DNA of 64,000 bases. Origin: Oscillospiraceae bacterium. Lineage in GTDB: Bacteria; Bacillota; Clostridia; Oscillospirales; Oscillospiraceae. Numbering within the stretch: the stretch's first letter is position 1; the number at the start of each line of letters is the position of its first letter. A program made the position numbers and the translations under genes. The notes beneath the pieces were generated by a model that ran no database searches, was not told where the DNA came from, and worked only from the letters and a program-made list of their open reading frames with translations. The stretch covers positions 115,815-179,814 of the forward strand of contig SVKO01000001.1 of the NCBI GenBank assembly GCA_015068455.1. Reading direction: 5' to 3'. Below, in pieces: positions 41,086-48,703 of the stretch.

Positions 41086-41199
41086 GGCAAGGGGACACTC
41101 CCCTTGCCCCGTTTCAAATAGGGGGTCCGGGGGGAAGAAATCGGAATCTTCCCCCCGGCCGTTTCTTTCCCCCATTTCTTGACGGGACAAGAAATGGGG
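41086..41199. repeat. Three consecutive perfect hairpins
   Basis: 41086-41108 (10-bp stem GGCAAGGGGA), 41127-41158 (12-bp stem CCGGGGGGAAGA) and 41170-41199 (12-bp stem CCCCATTTCTTG). None has a T-run. The whole 41001-41332 gap has no gene. Confidence 0.75.
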
Positions 41200-41236
41200 C
41201 CGCCGGAGGCATGACATGCCCCGGGCACGGCACAGG

Positions 41237-41265
41237 CGGGCGGATGTGGGCATCCGCCCCTACGG
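41237..41265. repeat. Solo copy of the 29-bp palindromic end
   Basis: The 29 nt are identical to the right end of the 12637-12787 element (12759-12787), 28 kb away. Confidence 0.85.
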
Positions 41266-41332
41266 ATTTTTCTTTTTTTCGTGTGCTCTGAAACCATTCA
41301 GGCTTTGGCGCTCTGTTGGTTGAAAAGCTTCA

Positions 41333-41374
41333 TAAAAACCAAGGACCTGGCGGAGCTTCCGTCGGGTCCTTGGT
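41333..41374 (-). terminator. Terminator of the 5-oxoproline operon
   Basis: Stem ACCAAGGACC/GGTCCTTGGT with a 17-nt loop, followed on the minus strand by five T residues, directly after the DUF1445 gene. Confidence 0.82.
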
Positions 41375-41376
41375 AT

Positions 41377-42201
41377 TTATTTCGTTTTCAGGGCCTCCAG
41401 GTAGTCGTTCAGGCCGGCGTTTTCAATGTCGGTGATGAACATGTGGCCGGGGGAATGGGTGACCACCAGGGGCGGCCTGGCGTTCTCCACGGCAGCCTGG
41501 GGCGTCACGCCGCAGGGCCAGAACACGGGGATCTCGCCGGGGTAGATGTCCACCGCCTCGCCGTAGTCCGGCTGCATGATATCCCGGATGCCGATCTCGG
41601 CGGGATCGCCCATGTGCACGGGCGCGCCGTGGACGTTGGGCATCTTCACGGTGATGTCGTAGGCCAGCTTCGCGTTCTCCGGGGTCATGGGCCGCATGGA
41701 GCACACCATGGGGCCGAAGAAGGGGCCGGCCTTGGCGGTCTGGATGTTCGTCTTGTACATGGGCACGTTGCGGCCGGTGGCGATGTGGCGCACCTCGATG
41801 CCCGCGCGGATGAGCGCCTCCTCGAAGGAGAAGCTGCAGCCGATCAGGAAGCCCACGGAGTCCTCCGTCCAGTAGTTCGATGCGTCGCGCACCTTTTCGG
41901 TCAGAACGCCGTCGCGGTAGATGAAGTACTCCGGCACGTCGGTGACGATGTTGCCGCCCTCGCCCATGGCGTGGGTCAGGGGCTCGCCGCGGATGATCTC
42001 CAGCACCGGGCAGGGGAAGGGATTCTTTTTGCAGAATTCCTCAAAATCCGCGGCCCACTGGCCGGGCAGGATCACGAGGTTCGCCTGGGCGTAGCCGGCG
42101 CACATGCCGGCGGTGGGGAAGGTGATGGTCTGATTGCGGATCAGCTCGCGCACCTGCTTGGGGTGCATATGGACGTAGGGGGTAATGTCGAAATTAGGCA
42201 T
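41377..42201 (-). CDS. DUF1445 / D-glutamate cyclase-family protein (YcsI-like putative hydro-lyase)
   Basis: AGGAGG precedes the ATG. The 274-residue product has the family signatures GMCAGYAQANLVILP, VGFLIGCSFSFEEALI, GPMVCSMRP and the C-terminal HSPGHMFITDIEN. The mammalian member with this domain converts D-glutamate to 5-oxo-D-proline, which would fit its place at the end of an operon for 5-oxoproline cleavage. It corresponds to ycsI in the B. subtilis ycsFGI-kipIAR cluster. The reaction in bacteria is not proven. Confidence 0.85.
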   Translation of the reverse strand: MPNFDITPYVHMHPKQVRELIRNQTITFPTAGMCAGYAQANLVILPGQWAADFEEFCKKNPFPCPVLEIIRGEPLTHAMGEGGNIVTDVPEYFIYRDGVLTEKVRDASNYWTEDSVGFLIGCSFSFEEALIRAGIEVRHIATGRNVPMYKTNIQTAKAGPFFGPMVCSMRPMTPENAKLAYDITVKMPNVHGAPVHMGDPAEIGIRDIMQPDYGEAVDIYPGEIPVFWPCGVTPQAAVENARPPLVVTHSPGHMFITDIENAGLNDYLEALKTK

Positions 42202-42211
42202 GGTTTCCTCC

Positions 42212-43261
42212 TTACTCGATACGGGTCACGGTCACGTCGTGGAATTTTCCGTCCTCCATCAGCCGGTAGACGCTCGTCTCCGGCTCGAAGGGCTCGGGCT
42301 CCGGCGGCGGGGGCAGGATGCCCAGGTCGAACTGGTCGCACAGGGCCTTGTACTTCTGCTTCTGGGCGATGAAGGCGTCCTGAGCGGTGACGATGTCGGT
42401 CTTGACAAAGCGCAGGGTGTCGCCGGCCTTGCACTGGGCCACCATGGGCATGTCCACGTTGATGACGCTGGCGATCTTGGCGTAGCCGCCGGTGGTCTGG
42501 CGGTCGGAGAGCATGATGATGGGCTCGCCGCCGTCGGGCACCTGGATGGCGCCGAAGGTGATGCCGTCGGTGATGATGTTGCCGTCAGTGACGTGCTCGA
42601 TTTTCGGCCCCTGCAGGCGATAGCCCATGCGGTCGAATTCATTGGAGATCGAATAGCTTGCACTCAAAAATGTGGCGATGCCCTTCTCGGTGAACCGGTC
42701 GTCCTGGGGCCCCATGAGCACGCGGACGGTGTAGCTGCCCGGGAAGTCCTCCGGCTCCATCACCCGCCAGGGCAGGTTCGGCGGGCAGGTGCCGGGCTTG
42801 CGGAAGGCGATCTCGTCGCCCTTTTCCAGCTTCCGGCCCTCGTATCCGCCCAGATTCGCCTTGATGTAGGTGGAGCGGCTGCCCATGATGGGCGTGATGG
42901 CCAGGCCGCCGGCAAAGGAGATGTAGGCCCGGCATCCGCTCTTCGGCGCGCCGAAGGAGAGGATATCGCCCTTTTGCACCTGCAGAGCCCGGTACATGGG
43001 CAGGGGCGCATTGTTGAGCAGGGGGCTCAGATCGCCGCCGGTGACGGCAATGACGGCGGGGGACGTAAATTCGATCGTGGGCCCCAGCAGCGTGACCTCC
43101 AGAACGGCCTCGTTGTGGGTGTTGCCAACCAGGATATTGGCGTAGACGTATGCGTGGACGTCCACCGCGCCGGAAACACCCAGGCCGAAGCGCTGATAGC
43201 CGCGCCGGCCCGCGTCCTGCACCGTGGTCATCAGGCCGCCCTTGAGAAACATGATACCCAT
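42212..43261 (-). CDS. pxpC: 5-oxoprolinase subunit C (KipA/biotin-dependent carboxyltransferase family)
   Basis: The product has 349 residues. It opens MFLKGGLMTTVQDAGRRGYQRFGLGVSGAVD, the family hallmark, then NTHNEAVLEVTLLGPTIEF, GCRAYISFAGGL and SNEFDRMGYRLQGP. The ATG at 43261 overlaps the pxpB stop by one base; an internal ATG at 43252 is also possible. PxpC acts with PxpA and PxpB in ATP-dependent hydrolysis of 5-oxoproline to glutamate. The C-terminus is slightly long, ending in a Pro/Glu-rich tail. Confidence 0.9.
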   Translation of the reverse strand: MGIMFLKGGLMTTVQDAGRRGYQRFGLGVSGAVDVHAYVYANILVGNTHNEAVLEVTLLGPTIEFTSPAVIAVTGGDLSPLLNNAPLPMYRALQVQKGDILSFGAPKSGCRAYISFAGGLAITPIMGSRSTYIKANLGGYEGRKLEKGDEIAFRKPGTCPPNLPWRVMEPEDFPGSYTVRVLMGPQDDRFTEKGIATFLSASYSISNEFDRMGYRLQGPKIEHVTDGNIITDGITFGAIQVPDGGEPIIMLSDRQTTGGYAKIASVINVDMPMVAQCKAGDTLRFVKTDIVTAQDAFIAQKQKYKALCDQFDLGILPPPPEPEPFEPETSVYRLMEDGKFHDVTVTRIE

Positions 43262-43992
43262 CAGGCGTCCTCCTTTACATAGGTGTGGCAGTGGTAACGT
43301 CCGAGCTCAATGCGGTTTTCGATGCGCTTGTACTCCGACTCGTCCACGGGGATGAACTTCACGTGCAGGCCGGCGTCCAGGAGGATCGGATTGTCCCGGT
43401 GGGCGTCGTAGAGCTTCACGGGGGTGCGCCCGATGAGCTGCCAGCCGCCGGGCGAATCGATGGGGTAAATGCCGGTCTGCTTGCCGGCGATGCCCACGCT
43501 CCCCGCGGGGATCAGGAGCCGCGGCGTCTTGAGCCGGGGCGTGGCGATGCGCTCATCCATGCCGCCCATGTAGGAGAAGCCGGGGGTGAATCCCAGCATG
43601 TAGATGAGGTACTCCGCGCTGGTGTGGATCTGCACCACTTCCCTGGGGCTCAGATGGTTGTACTGGGCCACGTACTCCAGGTCCGGCCCGTATTCCCCGC
43701 CGTAACAGACGGGGATCTCCATGACGATGGTGTTCATCTTCTGGGCCTTGTGGCTGACGGCCAGGATTGCCTGGAGCCGGTCCCGCAGCTCGTGAAAGCG
43801 GATGACCTCCGGGGCATAGTGGATCATCAGGGTGCAGTAGGTGGGCACCGTCTCGAACACGCCCTCGATCTGCTCCTCGTTCAGCGCTTCGTCAAAGGCC
43901 CGGATCTTCTGATTGATGTCGGCGCTGATCTCATCGCCGAAGACAACGGCCACGGAGGTATCGCCGGTGATTTTGATTTGGGGATAGGTCAT
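43261..43992 (-). CDS. pxpB: 5-oxoprolinase subunit B (KipI family)
   Basis: The start at 43992 has GGGG upstream. The product has 243 residues. Visible features are GDTSVAVVFGDEIS at the start, IPVCYGGEYGPDLEYVA, and the KipI C-terminal motif YLIYMLGFTPGFSYMGGMDERI followed by PAGSVGIAGKQTGIYPIDSPGGWQLIGRTP. In B. subtilis the homologue KipI also inhibits sporulation kinase KinA, but the enzymatic role is the general one. Confidence 0.92.
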   Translation of the reverse strand: MTYPQIKITGDTSVAVVFGDEISADINQKIRAFDEALNEEQIEGVFETVPTYCTLMIHYAPEVIRFHELRDRLQAILAVSHKAQKMNTIVMEIPVCYGGEYGPDLEYVAQYNHLSPREVVQIHTSAEYLIYMLGFTPGFSYMGGMDERIATPRLKTPRLLIPAGSVGIAGKQTGIYPIDSPGGWQLIGRTPVKLYDAHRDNPILLDAGLHVKFIPVDESEYKRIENRIELGRYHCHTYVKEDA

Positions 43993-44014
43993 GGGAATTC
44001 CCCTTTCGTATGGT

Positions 44015-44791
44015 TTATTTTCCTGCCAGCACCTGCTCGATGTTGGCAATTGCGACGCCCTCCGCCTCCAGTGCGGCACGGATCCGGCTGGTGAAGCCGA
44101 TGGCGTCGGGATTGTCGCCGTGGACGCAGATGGAGTCGGCCTGGATGGGGATGGTCTTTCCCGTAATGGTCTCCACGCAGCCCTCCTTGACCATGCGCAC
44201 GGTGCGGGCGATGGCCAGATCGCGGTCGTGAACCATGGCGCCGGGCTGGCTGCGGGGCACCAGCGTGCCGTCGTCCATGTAGGCGCGGTCGGCAAACACC
44301 TCGCTGGCCACGCGCAGGCCCGCGGCCTTTGCCGCGCGGATGTGGGCGGAGCCGGCCAGGCCCAGCAGGATCAGCTCGGGATCCGTCTCATAGATGCCCT
44401 CGCAGATGGCCGCGGCCAGGGCGTCGTCCACAGCGGCCATGTTGTAGAAGGCGCCGTGGGGCTTGACATGCTGCATTTTGACGCCCGCAGCCTTCGTAAA
44501 CGCCAGCAGCGCGCCGACCTGATATTTGATGTATGCCTTCGCCTCGGCGGGCTTGATTTTCAGATTGCGGCGGCCGAAGCCCATAAGATCGGGGTAGCCC
44601 GGATGGGCGCCCACGGCCACGCCGCATTCCTTTGCCAGGGCGACGGTCTTCTCCATGACCACGGGATCGCCGGCATGGAAGCCGCAGGCGATATTGGCAG
44701 AGGTGATATGGCAGAGTACTTCAGAATCCATGCCAATGGTATAGGCGCCGAAGCTCTCGCCCAGGTCGGCATTGAGATCCACCTTATACAT
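44015..44791 (-). CDS. pxpA: 5-oxoprolinase subunit A (LamB/YcsF family)
   Basis: The start at 44791 follows AGGAGGA. The product has 258 residues with the LamB/YcsF signatures [14 protein letters not shown] at the N-terminus, [34 protein letters not shown] and [10 protein letters not shown]. It is the presumed catalytic subunit for 5-oxoproline opening. It lies 22 bp before pxpB and 73 bp after the NRAMP-like gene, with a perfect hairpin between the last two. Confidence 0.93.
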   Translation of the reverse strand: MYKVDLNADLGESFGAYTIGMDSEVLCHITSANIACGFHAGDPVVMEKTVALAKECGVAVGAHPGYPDLMGFGRRNLKIKPAEAKAYIKYQVGALLAFTKAAGVKMQHVKPHGAFYNMAAVDDALAAAICEGIYETDPELILLGLAGSAHIRAAKAAGLRVASEVFADRAYMDDGTLVPRSQPGAMVHDRDLAIARTVRMVKEGCVETITGKTIPIQADSICVHGDNPDAIGFTSRIRAALEAEGVAIANIEQVLAGK

Positions 44792-44818
44792 AAGGAATCC
44801 TCCTTTTCGAATAATACA

Positions 44819-44848
44819 CGAAAGCCAGAGCCAAAGCTCTGGCTTTCG
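44819..44848 (-). other. Intercistronic hairpin between NRAMP-like gene and pxpA
   Basis: A perfect 13-bp stem (CGAAAGCCAGAGC arm) with loop CAAA and only a weak T-rich tail. It is likely an attenuator or an mRNA processing/stability element. Confidence 0.6.
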
Positions 44849-44864
44849 CAGAACGGATATGGAA

Positions 44865-46136
44865 TCAGGCAGCGAAGAGCGCTTTTGCGCTGTCCACAAA
44901 TGCAGTCATGTTGCGGGCGGCGATGAACAGGAACACGCCGATGACGATGATGGCCAGGATGTTGATGATGACGCCGTTCTTGTACTTGCCCATGAGGTTC
45001 TTGTCGTTGCAGGCGATCAGCAGCAGGATGCCGGTGATCGGCAGCAGGAAGGCGTTGGCCGCCTGGGCGAAGAGGATGATCTCGGTGGGGGACTTGCCGA
45101 TGGTGCACACGGCGACGATGCCGAAGATCAGGACGATCATCCAGATGATCTTGAAGCGGAACTTCTTCATGTCCTCGCCCCAGCCAAGGATGCCGGAGGA
45201 GGCGAAGGCCGCGGACAGAGGCGCGGTGATGGCGGAGGAGAAGCCGGCGGCAAACAGGCCGATGCCGAAGATGACGGTGGCCCAGGAGCCCAGCAGCGGG
45301 CTCAGGGACTGCGCCATGGTCTTGCCGTTGGCGCCGGTGGGATCATAGTTGCCGAACAGGATGGAGGCGCAGATGATGATGGCCATGGAAATGAGGCCGC
45401 CCAGGCCGATGGCCAGGATGGAGTCCAGGTTGGAGGTCTTGATGTCCACCTCGGGGTCGGACCACTTCTTGGCCGACGAGGAGGCGTGCAGATAGATGTT
45501 GTAGGGGACGACGGTGGTGCCCATCAGGGCTGCGACGGTCATCCAGCTGCGGCCGCCCTCGGAATCGGGAACGGAGGGGATGAAGAGGTTGCGCAGGATC
45601 TGGCCCCAATCGTGGGGATAGGCAAAGGCGCAAACCAGGAAGATCAGGCCCATGAGCACGACCAGACCGGTGAGGAACTTCTCGATGTACTTATAGCTGC
45701 CGCTGAACAGCAGGATAAAGGCCACGACGCCGATGATGCCGGCGAGGATGTACTTCCAGGTGTTGGTGTCGAGCACGGGGCTGACGGCCTGGATGCCCAG
45801 GATGGAGCCGGAGATATTGCCGGTCTCATAGGCCACGTTGCCGATGAAGACGGCGGCGATGACCAGGATGGCCAGGAGAATCCGCGAACCGGTACCGGTG
45901 AATTTGGCGCGCAGAGCTTCGCCGAGGCCCTTCTGGGTAACGATACCCAGGCGGGAGGCCATGGACTGCATAATGATGACGGACAGCGTGGAGAACAGGA
46001 TGGCCCACAGGAGCGTGGTGCCATAGCTGGCGCCGGAGGTGAAGCAGGAAGTTACGGTGCCGGGGCCGATAAACGCCGCGGCAACGATGGCGCCGGGGCC
46101 AACTTCCTTCAGGCGCTGCCAAAAGGACTTTTTCAT
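44865..46136 (-). CDS. NRAMP-superfamily transporter lacking the metal-site residues (YcsG-like)
   Basis: GGAGGA precedes the ATG at 46136. The product has 423 residues and about eleven membrane segments. TM1 reads [12 protein letters not shown] where Mn/Fe transporters have DPGN, and TM6 reads [11 protein letters not shown] where they have MPHN. Both the metal-binding Asp and Met are therefore absent. The B. subtilis ycsF operon has a homologous gene (ycsG). Its place first in the pxp operon suggests uptake of 5-oxoproline or a related amino acid rather than a divalent metal. The substrate is an inference. Confidence 0.85.
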   Translation of the reverse strand: MKKSFWQRLKEVGPGAIVAAAFIGPGTVTSCFTSGASYGTTLLWAILFSTLSVIIMQSMASRLGIVTQKGLGEALRAKFTGTGSRILLAILVIAAVFIGNVAYETGNISGSILGIQAVSPVLDTNTWKYILAGIIGVVAFILLFSGSYKYIEKFLTGLVVLMGLIFLVCAFAYPHDWGQILRNLFIPSVPDSEGGRSWMTVAALMGTTVVPYNIYLHASSSAKKWSDPEVDIKTSNLDSILAIGLGGLISMAIIICASILFGNYDPTGANGKTMAQSLSPLLGSWATVIFGIGLFAAGFSSAITAPLSAAFASSGILGWGEDMKKFRFKIIWMIVLIFGIVAVCTIGKSPTEIILFAQAANAFLLPITGILLLIACNDKNLMGKYKNGVIINILAIIVIGVFLFIAARNMTAFVDSAKALFAA

Positions 46137-46203
46137 GTTGGGTTCCTCCTTGTGTAAATTGTGCAAAACCCGCACCTGTCAGATGCAGGAAAATGGTGTT
46201 TAT

Positions 46204-46232
46204 ATCTTATCATTTCGTTCATTAAATTGCAA
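46204..46232 (-). promoter_or_regulatory. Promoter of the 5-oxoproline operon
   Basis: TTGCAA, 17 bp, TAAGAT on the minus strand, 68 bp before the transporter gene. The 46137-46567 gap is otherwise AT-rich with no gene. Confidence 0.75.
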
Positions 46233-46507
46233 TACCATTTTTAATGTTTATTCATTTTTTCTATGTATAATTCGTTTTCTCGCGGCGCAGTTCTTCAAAA
46301 ATCTCGCCAAAAATGAAGGAATTCTCGCATTTGTTTGAAAATTGCAGGAAAAACGCCATTTTTGGCAAAAAGCCCGAAATTTCCGAGCATTCATTCCTGC
46401 ACGCAAGTTTATAAATCCGGCCTGCAAAAAATGAAGGATCGGCCCGTTTTCTTCTCCCCCTCTGATTCATTTTTCAAGCTGTTTCGGCACAAATTGTAAT
46501 TTTTTTC

Positions 46508-46536
46508 TTGTTTTCGGCGAATAAAGGGAGTAGAAT
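46508..46536 (+). promoter_or_regulatory. Promoter of pncB
   Basis: TTGTTT, 17 bp, TAGAAT, 31 bp before the start codon. Confidence 0.65.
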
Positions 46537-46567
46537 AACAATAATATCGCTGAAAAGAGGAATCGCC

Positions 46568-47770
46568 ATGAAACTCGCGCCCATCGTCGAATCACTGCTG
46601 GATACCGATCTGTACAAATTCAATATGGATCAGGTGATCTTCCACAAGCACACGGATCTCGAGGGAGAATACTACTTCAAGTGCCGCAACAAAAACGTCG
46701 TTTTCACCCCCGAAATGCTGGAGGAGATCGACGCTCAGATCGATCATCTGTGCCGCCTGCGCTTCAGGAAGAACGAGCTGGATTATCTGCGCTCCATCCG
46801 CTTCATCAAGAACGACTATGTGGAGTTCCTGCGCCTGTGGCATCCCATCCGGGAATACGTGGAAACCGGACTGAATGAAGACGGGGAGCTGAGCGTGGTG
46901 GTGCGCGGCCCGCTGTTCTCCGCCATGCAGTTTGAGATCTATCTGCTGGAGATCGTCAACGAGGTCTACTTCCGCATGAAGTACGACTATGACGCCCTCC
47001 TCTCCTCCGCCAAGGAACGGCTGGACCGCAAGATCGCCGATTTCCAGAGCGGCAAATACACCTTCAAGTTCGCCGAGTTCGGCTGCCGCCGCCGCCTGTC
47101 CCGGGACTGGGAGGACGAAGTCGTGCGCCGGCTGGCCACGGAGACCGACTGCTGCGTCGGCACCTCCAACGTCTACCTGGCCATGAAGTACAACCTCTCC
47201 CCCATCGGCACCTATGCCCACGAATTCGTGCAGATGTACCAGGGCATCGACTCCATCCCCCTGGCCTTCACCAACCACCACGCCATGCAGGACTGGTACA
47301 ATGAATACAAGGGCGACAACGGCACCGCCCTGACCGATACCATCACCACGGATCTGTTCCTGCTGGATTTCGACCGCTCCATGGTGAATAACTACACCGG
47401 CGTCCGCCACGACAGCGGCGACCCCTACGAATGGGGCGAGAAAATGATCCGCCACTATCAGAAATACGACGTGGACCCCCGCACGAAGCTCCTGCTGTTC
47501 AGCGACAGCCTGGATTTTGACCGTGCCCAGGCCCTGCATGACTACTTCAAGGATAAGACCAAGGTTTCCTTCGGCATCGGCACCTTCTGCTCCAACGACA
47601 CGGAGGAGGACGCCCTGAACATCGTCATCAAGCTCCAGTACGTCAACGGCCGGCCGGTGGCCAAGCTCTCCGATACGCCGGGCAAGGCCATGTGCCGGGA
47701 CGAGAGCTATCTCGATTATCTCCAGCGCTCGGTGGAATTCCGCCTCCAGCGCGAAGCGAACCGGAAATAG
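46568..47770 (+). CDS. pncB: Nicotinate phosphoribosyltransferase
   Basis: AGAGGA precedes the ATG at 46568. The product has 400 residues. Family features include LLDTDLYKFNMDQVIF at the start, KFAEFGCRRRLSRDWE, GTSNVYLAMKYNLSPIGTYAHEFVQMYQGI (with the conserved His of the PncB type) and DTITTDLFLLDFDRSM, then GVRHDSGDPYEWGEKMI. It makes NaMN from nicotinate and PRPP for NAD salvage. The PncB rather than the longer Gram-positive NAPRTase form is present. Confidence 0.93.
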   Translation: MKLAPIVESLLDTDLYKFNMDQVIFHKHTDLEGEYYFKCRNKNVVFTPEMLEEIDAQIDHLCRLRFRKNELDYLRSIRFIKNDYVEFLRLWHPIREYVETGLNEDGELSVVVRGPLFSAMQFEIYLLEIVNEVYFRMKYDYDALLSSAKERLDRKIADFQSGKYTFKFAEFGCRRRLSRDWEDEVVRRLATETDCCVGTSNVYLAMKYNLSPIGTYAHEFVQMYQGIDSIPLAFTNHHAMQDWYNEYKGDNGTALTDTITTDLFLLDFDRSMVNNYTGVRHDSGDPYEWGEKMIRHYQKYDVDPRTKLLLFSDSLDFDRAQALHDYFKDKTKVSFGIGTFCSNDTEEDALNIVIKLQYVNGRPVAKLSDTPGKAMCRDESYLDYLQRSVEFRLQREANRK

Positions 47771-47797
47771 CCGTCGTCAAAGGACAGGAGGCCGCCG

Positions 47798-48067
47798 ATG
47801 AAACTGCTGTGCCAATTTGAAATCAGAGACATGGGGGAAGCGTATTTGGCCGTCCCCGTGGGCGATGACGCATACAAATTCCGCTGCGTGCTTCGCTTGA
47901 ATGCGGATGCGGCACAGATGCTGCAGCTGATCCAGGAGTCGAACACCCCGGAGGAAACGCTGGACAAGCTCTGCGCCGTTCATCCTGATGAGAACAGGGA
48001 CACATTGGCAGAAGCGCTCCGTGATTTTCTCAATCAGTTGATTCAGGAATACATTTTGCAGCCTTGA
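47798..48067 (+). CDS. PqqD-like (RiPP recognition element) small protein
   Basis: AGGAGG precedes the ATG 27 bp after pncB. The 89-residue product begins MKLLCQFEIRDMGEAYLAVPVGDDAYKFRCVLRLNADAAQMLQLIQES, then TPEETLDKLCAVHP and a final helix LAEALRDFLNQLIQEYILQP, the beta-hairpin plus winged-helix pattern of PqqD-family proteins. These bind leader peptides in RiPP pathways, but stand-alone members of unknown role are common. No radical SAM maturase or precursor is seen next to it. Confidence 0.72.
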   Translation: MKLLCQFEIRDMGEAYLAVPVGDDAYKFRCVLRLNADAAQMLQLIQESNTPEETLDKLCAVHPDENRDTLAEALRDFLNQLIQEYILQP

Positions 48068-48069
48068 AA

Positions 48070-48107
48070 AAGCCGGGCTGCCGCGATCACTCGCGGCAGC
48101 CCGGCTT
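48070..48107. terminator. Terminator after the PqqD-like gene
   Basis: A perfect 17-bp GC-rich stem (AAGCCGGGCTGCCGCGA arm), loop TCAC, weak T-tract. Confidence 0.75.
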
Positions 48108-48164
48108 CTTCATAAAGACTTTCGGCTTCATGGAAACGTCACTGTACTGCGCTGTCTTTCGTTT

Positions 48165-48419
48165 TTATTCCTGCCCGTCGTAGGCCGCTCTGACCGCGAT
48201 GGCCAGCTGATCGGCGCAGGAGGTTGGCCGCCGGCCGCAGGTATTGCCCTTGAGATACGACTCGATCTTTTCCACCGTCCAGCCGTCCACCAGCTTCGAG
48301 ATGGCCTTGAGATTGCCGTTGCAGCCGCCGACAAAGCGGATATCGTGCACTGTGTCGTCCTCCAACCGGAAACGGATCTCCATCGGGCAGACATTTTGGG
48401 GATGATAAGTATAGTCCAT
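48165..48419 (-). CDS. TSCPD domain protein (TIGR03905 family)
   Basis: AGGAG precedes the ATG at 48419. The 84-residue product has DYTYHPQNVCPMEIRFRLEDDTVHDIRFVGGCNGNLKAISKLVDG and CGRRPTSCADQLA, matching the small stand-alone TSCPD family. The TSCPD domain also occurs at the C-terminus of class II ribonucleotide reductases, with conserved cysteines for metal or redox chemistry. The function of the stand-alone form is unknown. Confidence 0.85.
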   Translation of the reverse strand: MDYTYHPQNVCPMEIRFRLEDDTVHDIRFVGGCNGNLKAISKLVDGWTVEKIESYLKGNTCGRRPTSCADQLAIAVRAAYDGQE

Positions 48420-48662
48420 GATCAATGCTCCTTTTTATGTTGTTGGATCCGAATCATCCTGATCCCGGTCTTCTGAACGCCGGCGCTGTTTCCGTGCCGT
48501 GCAGGTGCTCCAACCGGATCGTTTCATCGATGCTTTCCGTTCTTTTCTATAGCATACACCATATTCCCCCGACGTGCAACATTTCGCTTTTTTAGAAAAA
48601 ACTCGTCAGTCGCCGCAGTTCACAGGCCGCCTGCGGCAAAAAAGCACCGGCGGCAGACGAAG

Positions 48663-48696
48663 AACGCCTCCGGACCGTTCCCGGTTCGGAGGCGTT
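48663..48696 (-). terminator. Terminator of the giant repeat-protein gene
   Basis: Stem AACGCCTCCG.ACC / GGT.CGGAGGCGTT, 8 bp after the giant gene's stop codon on the minus strand. Confidence 0.7.
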
Positions 48697-48703
48697 TTCC
48701 CTT

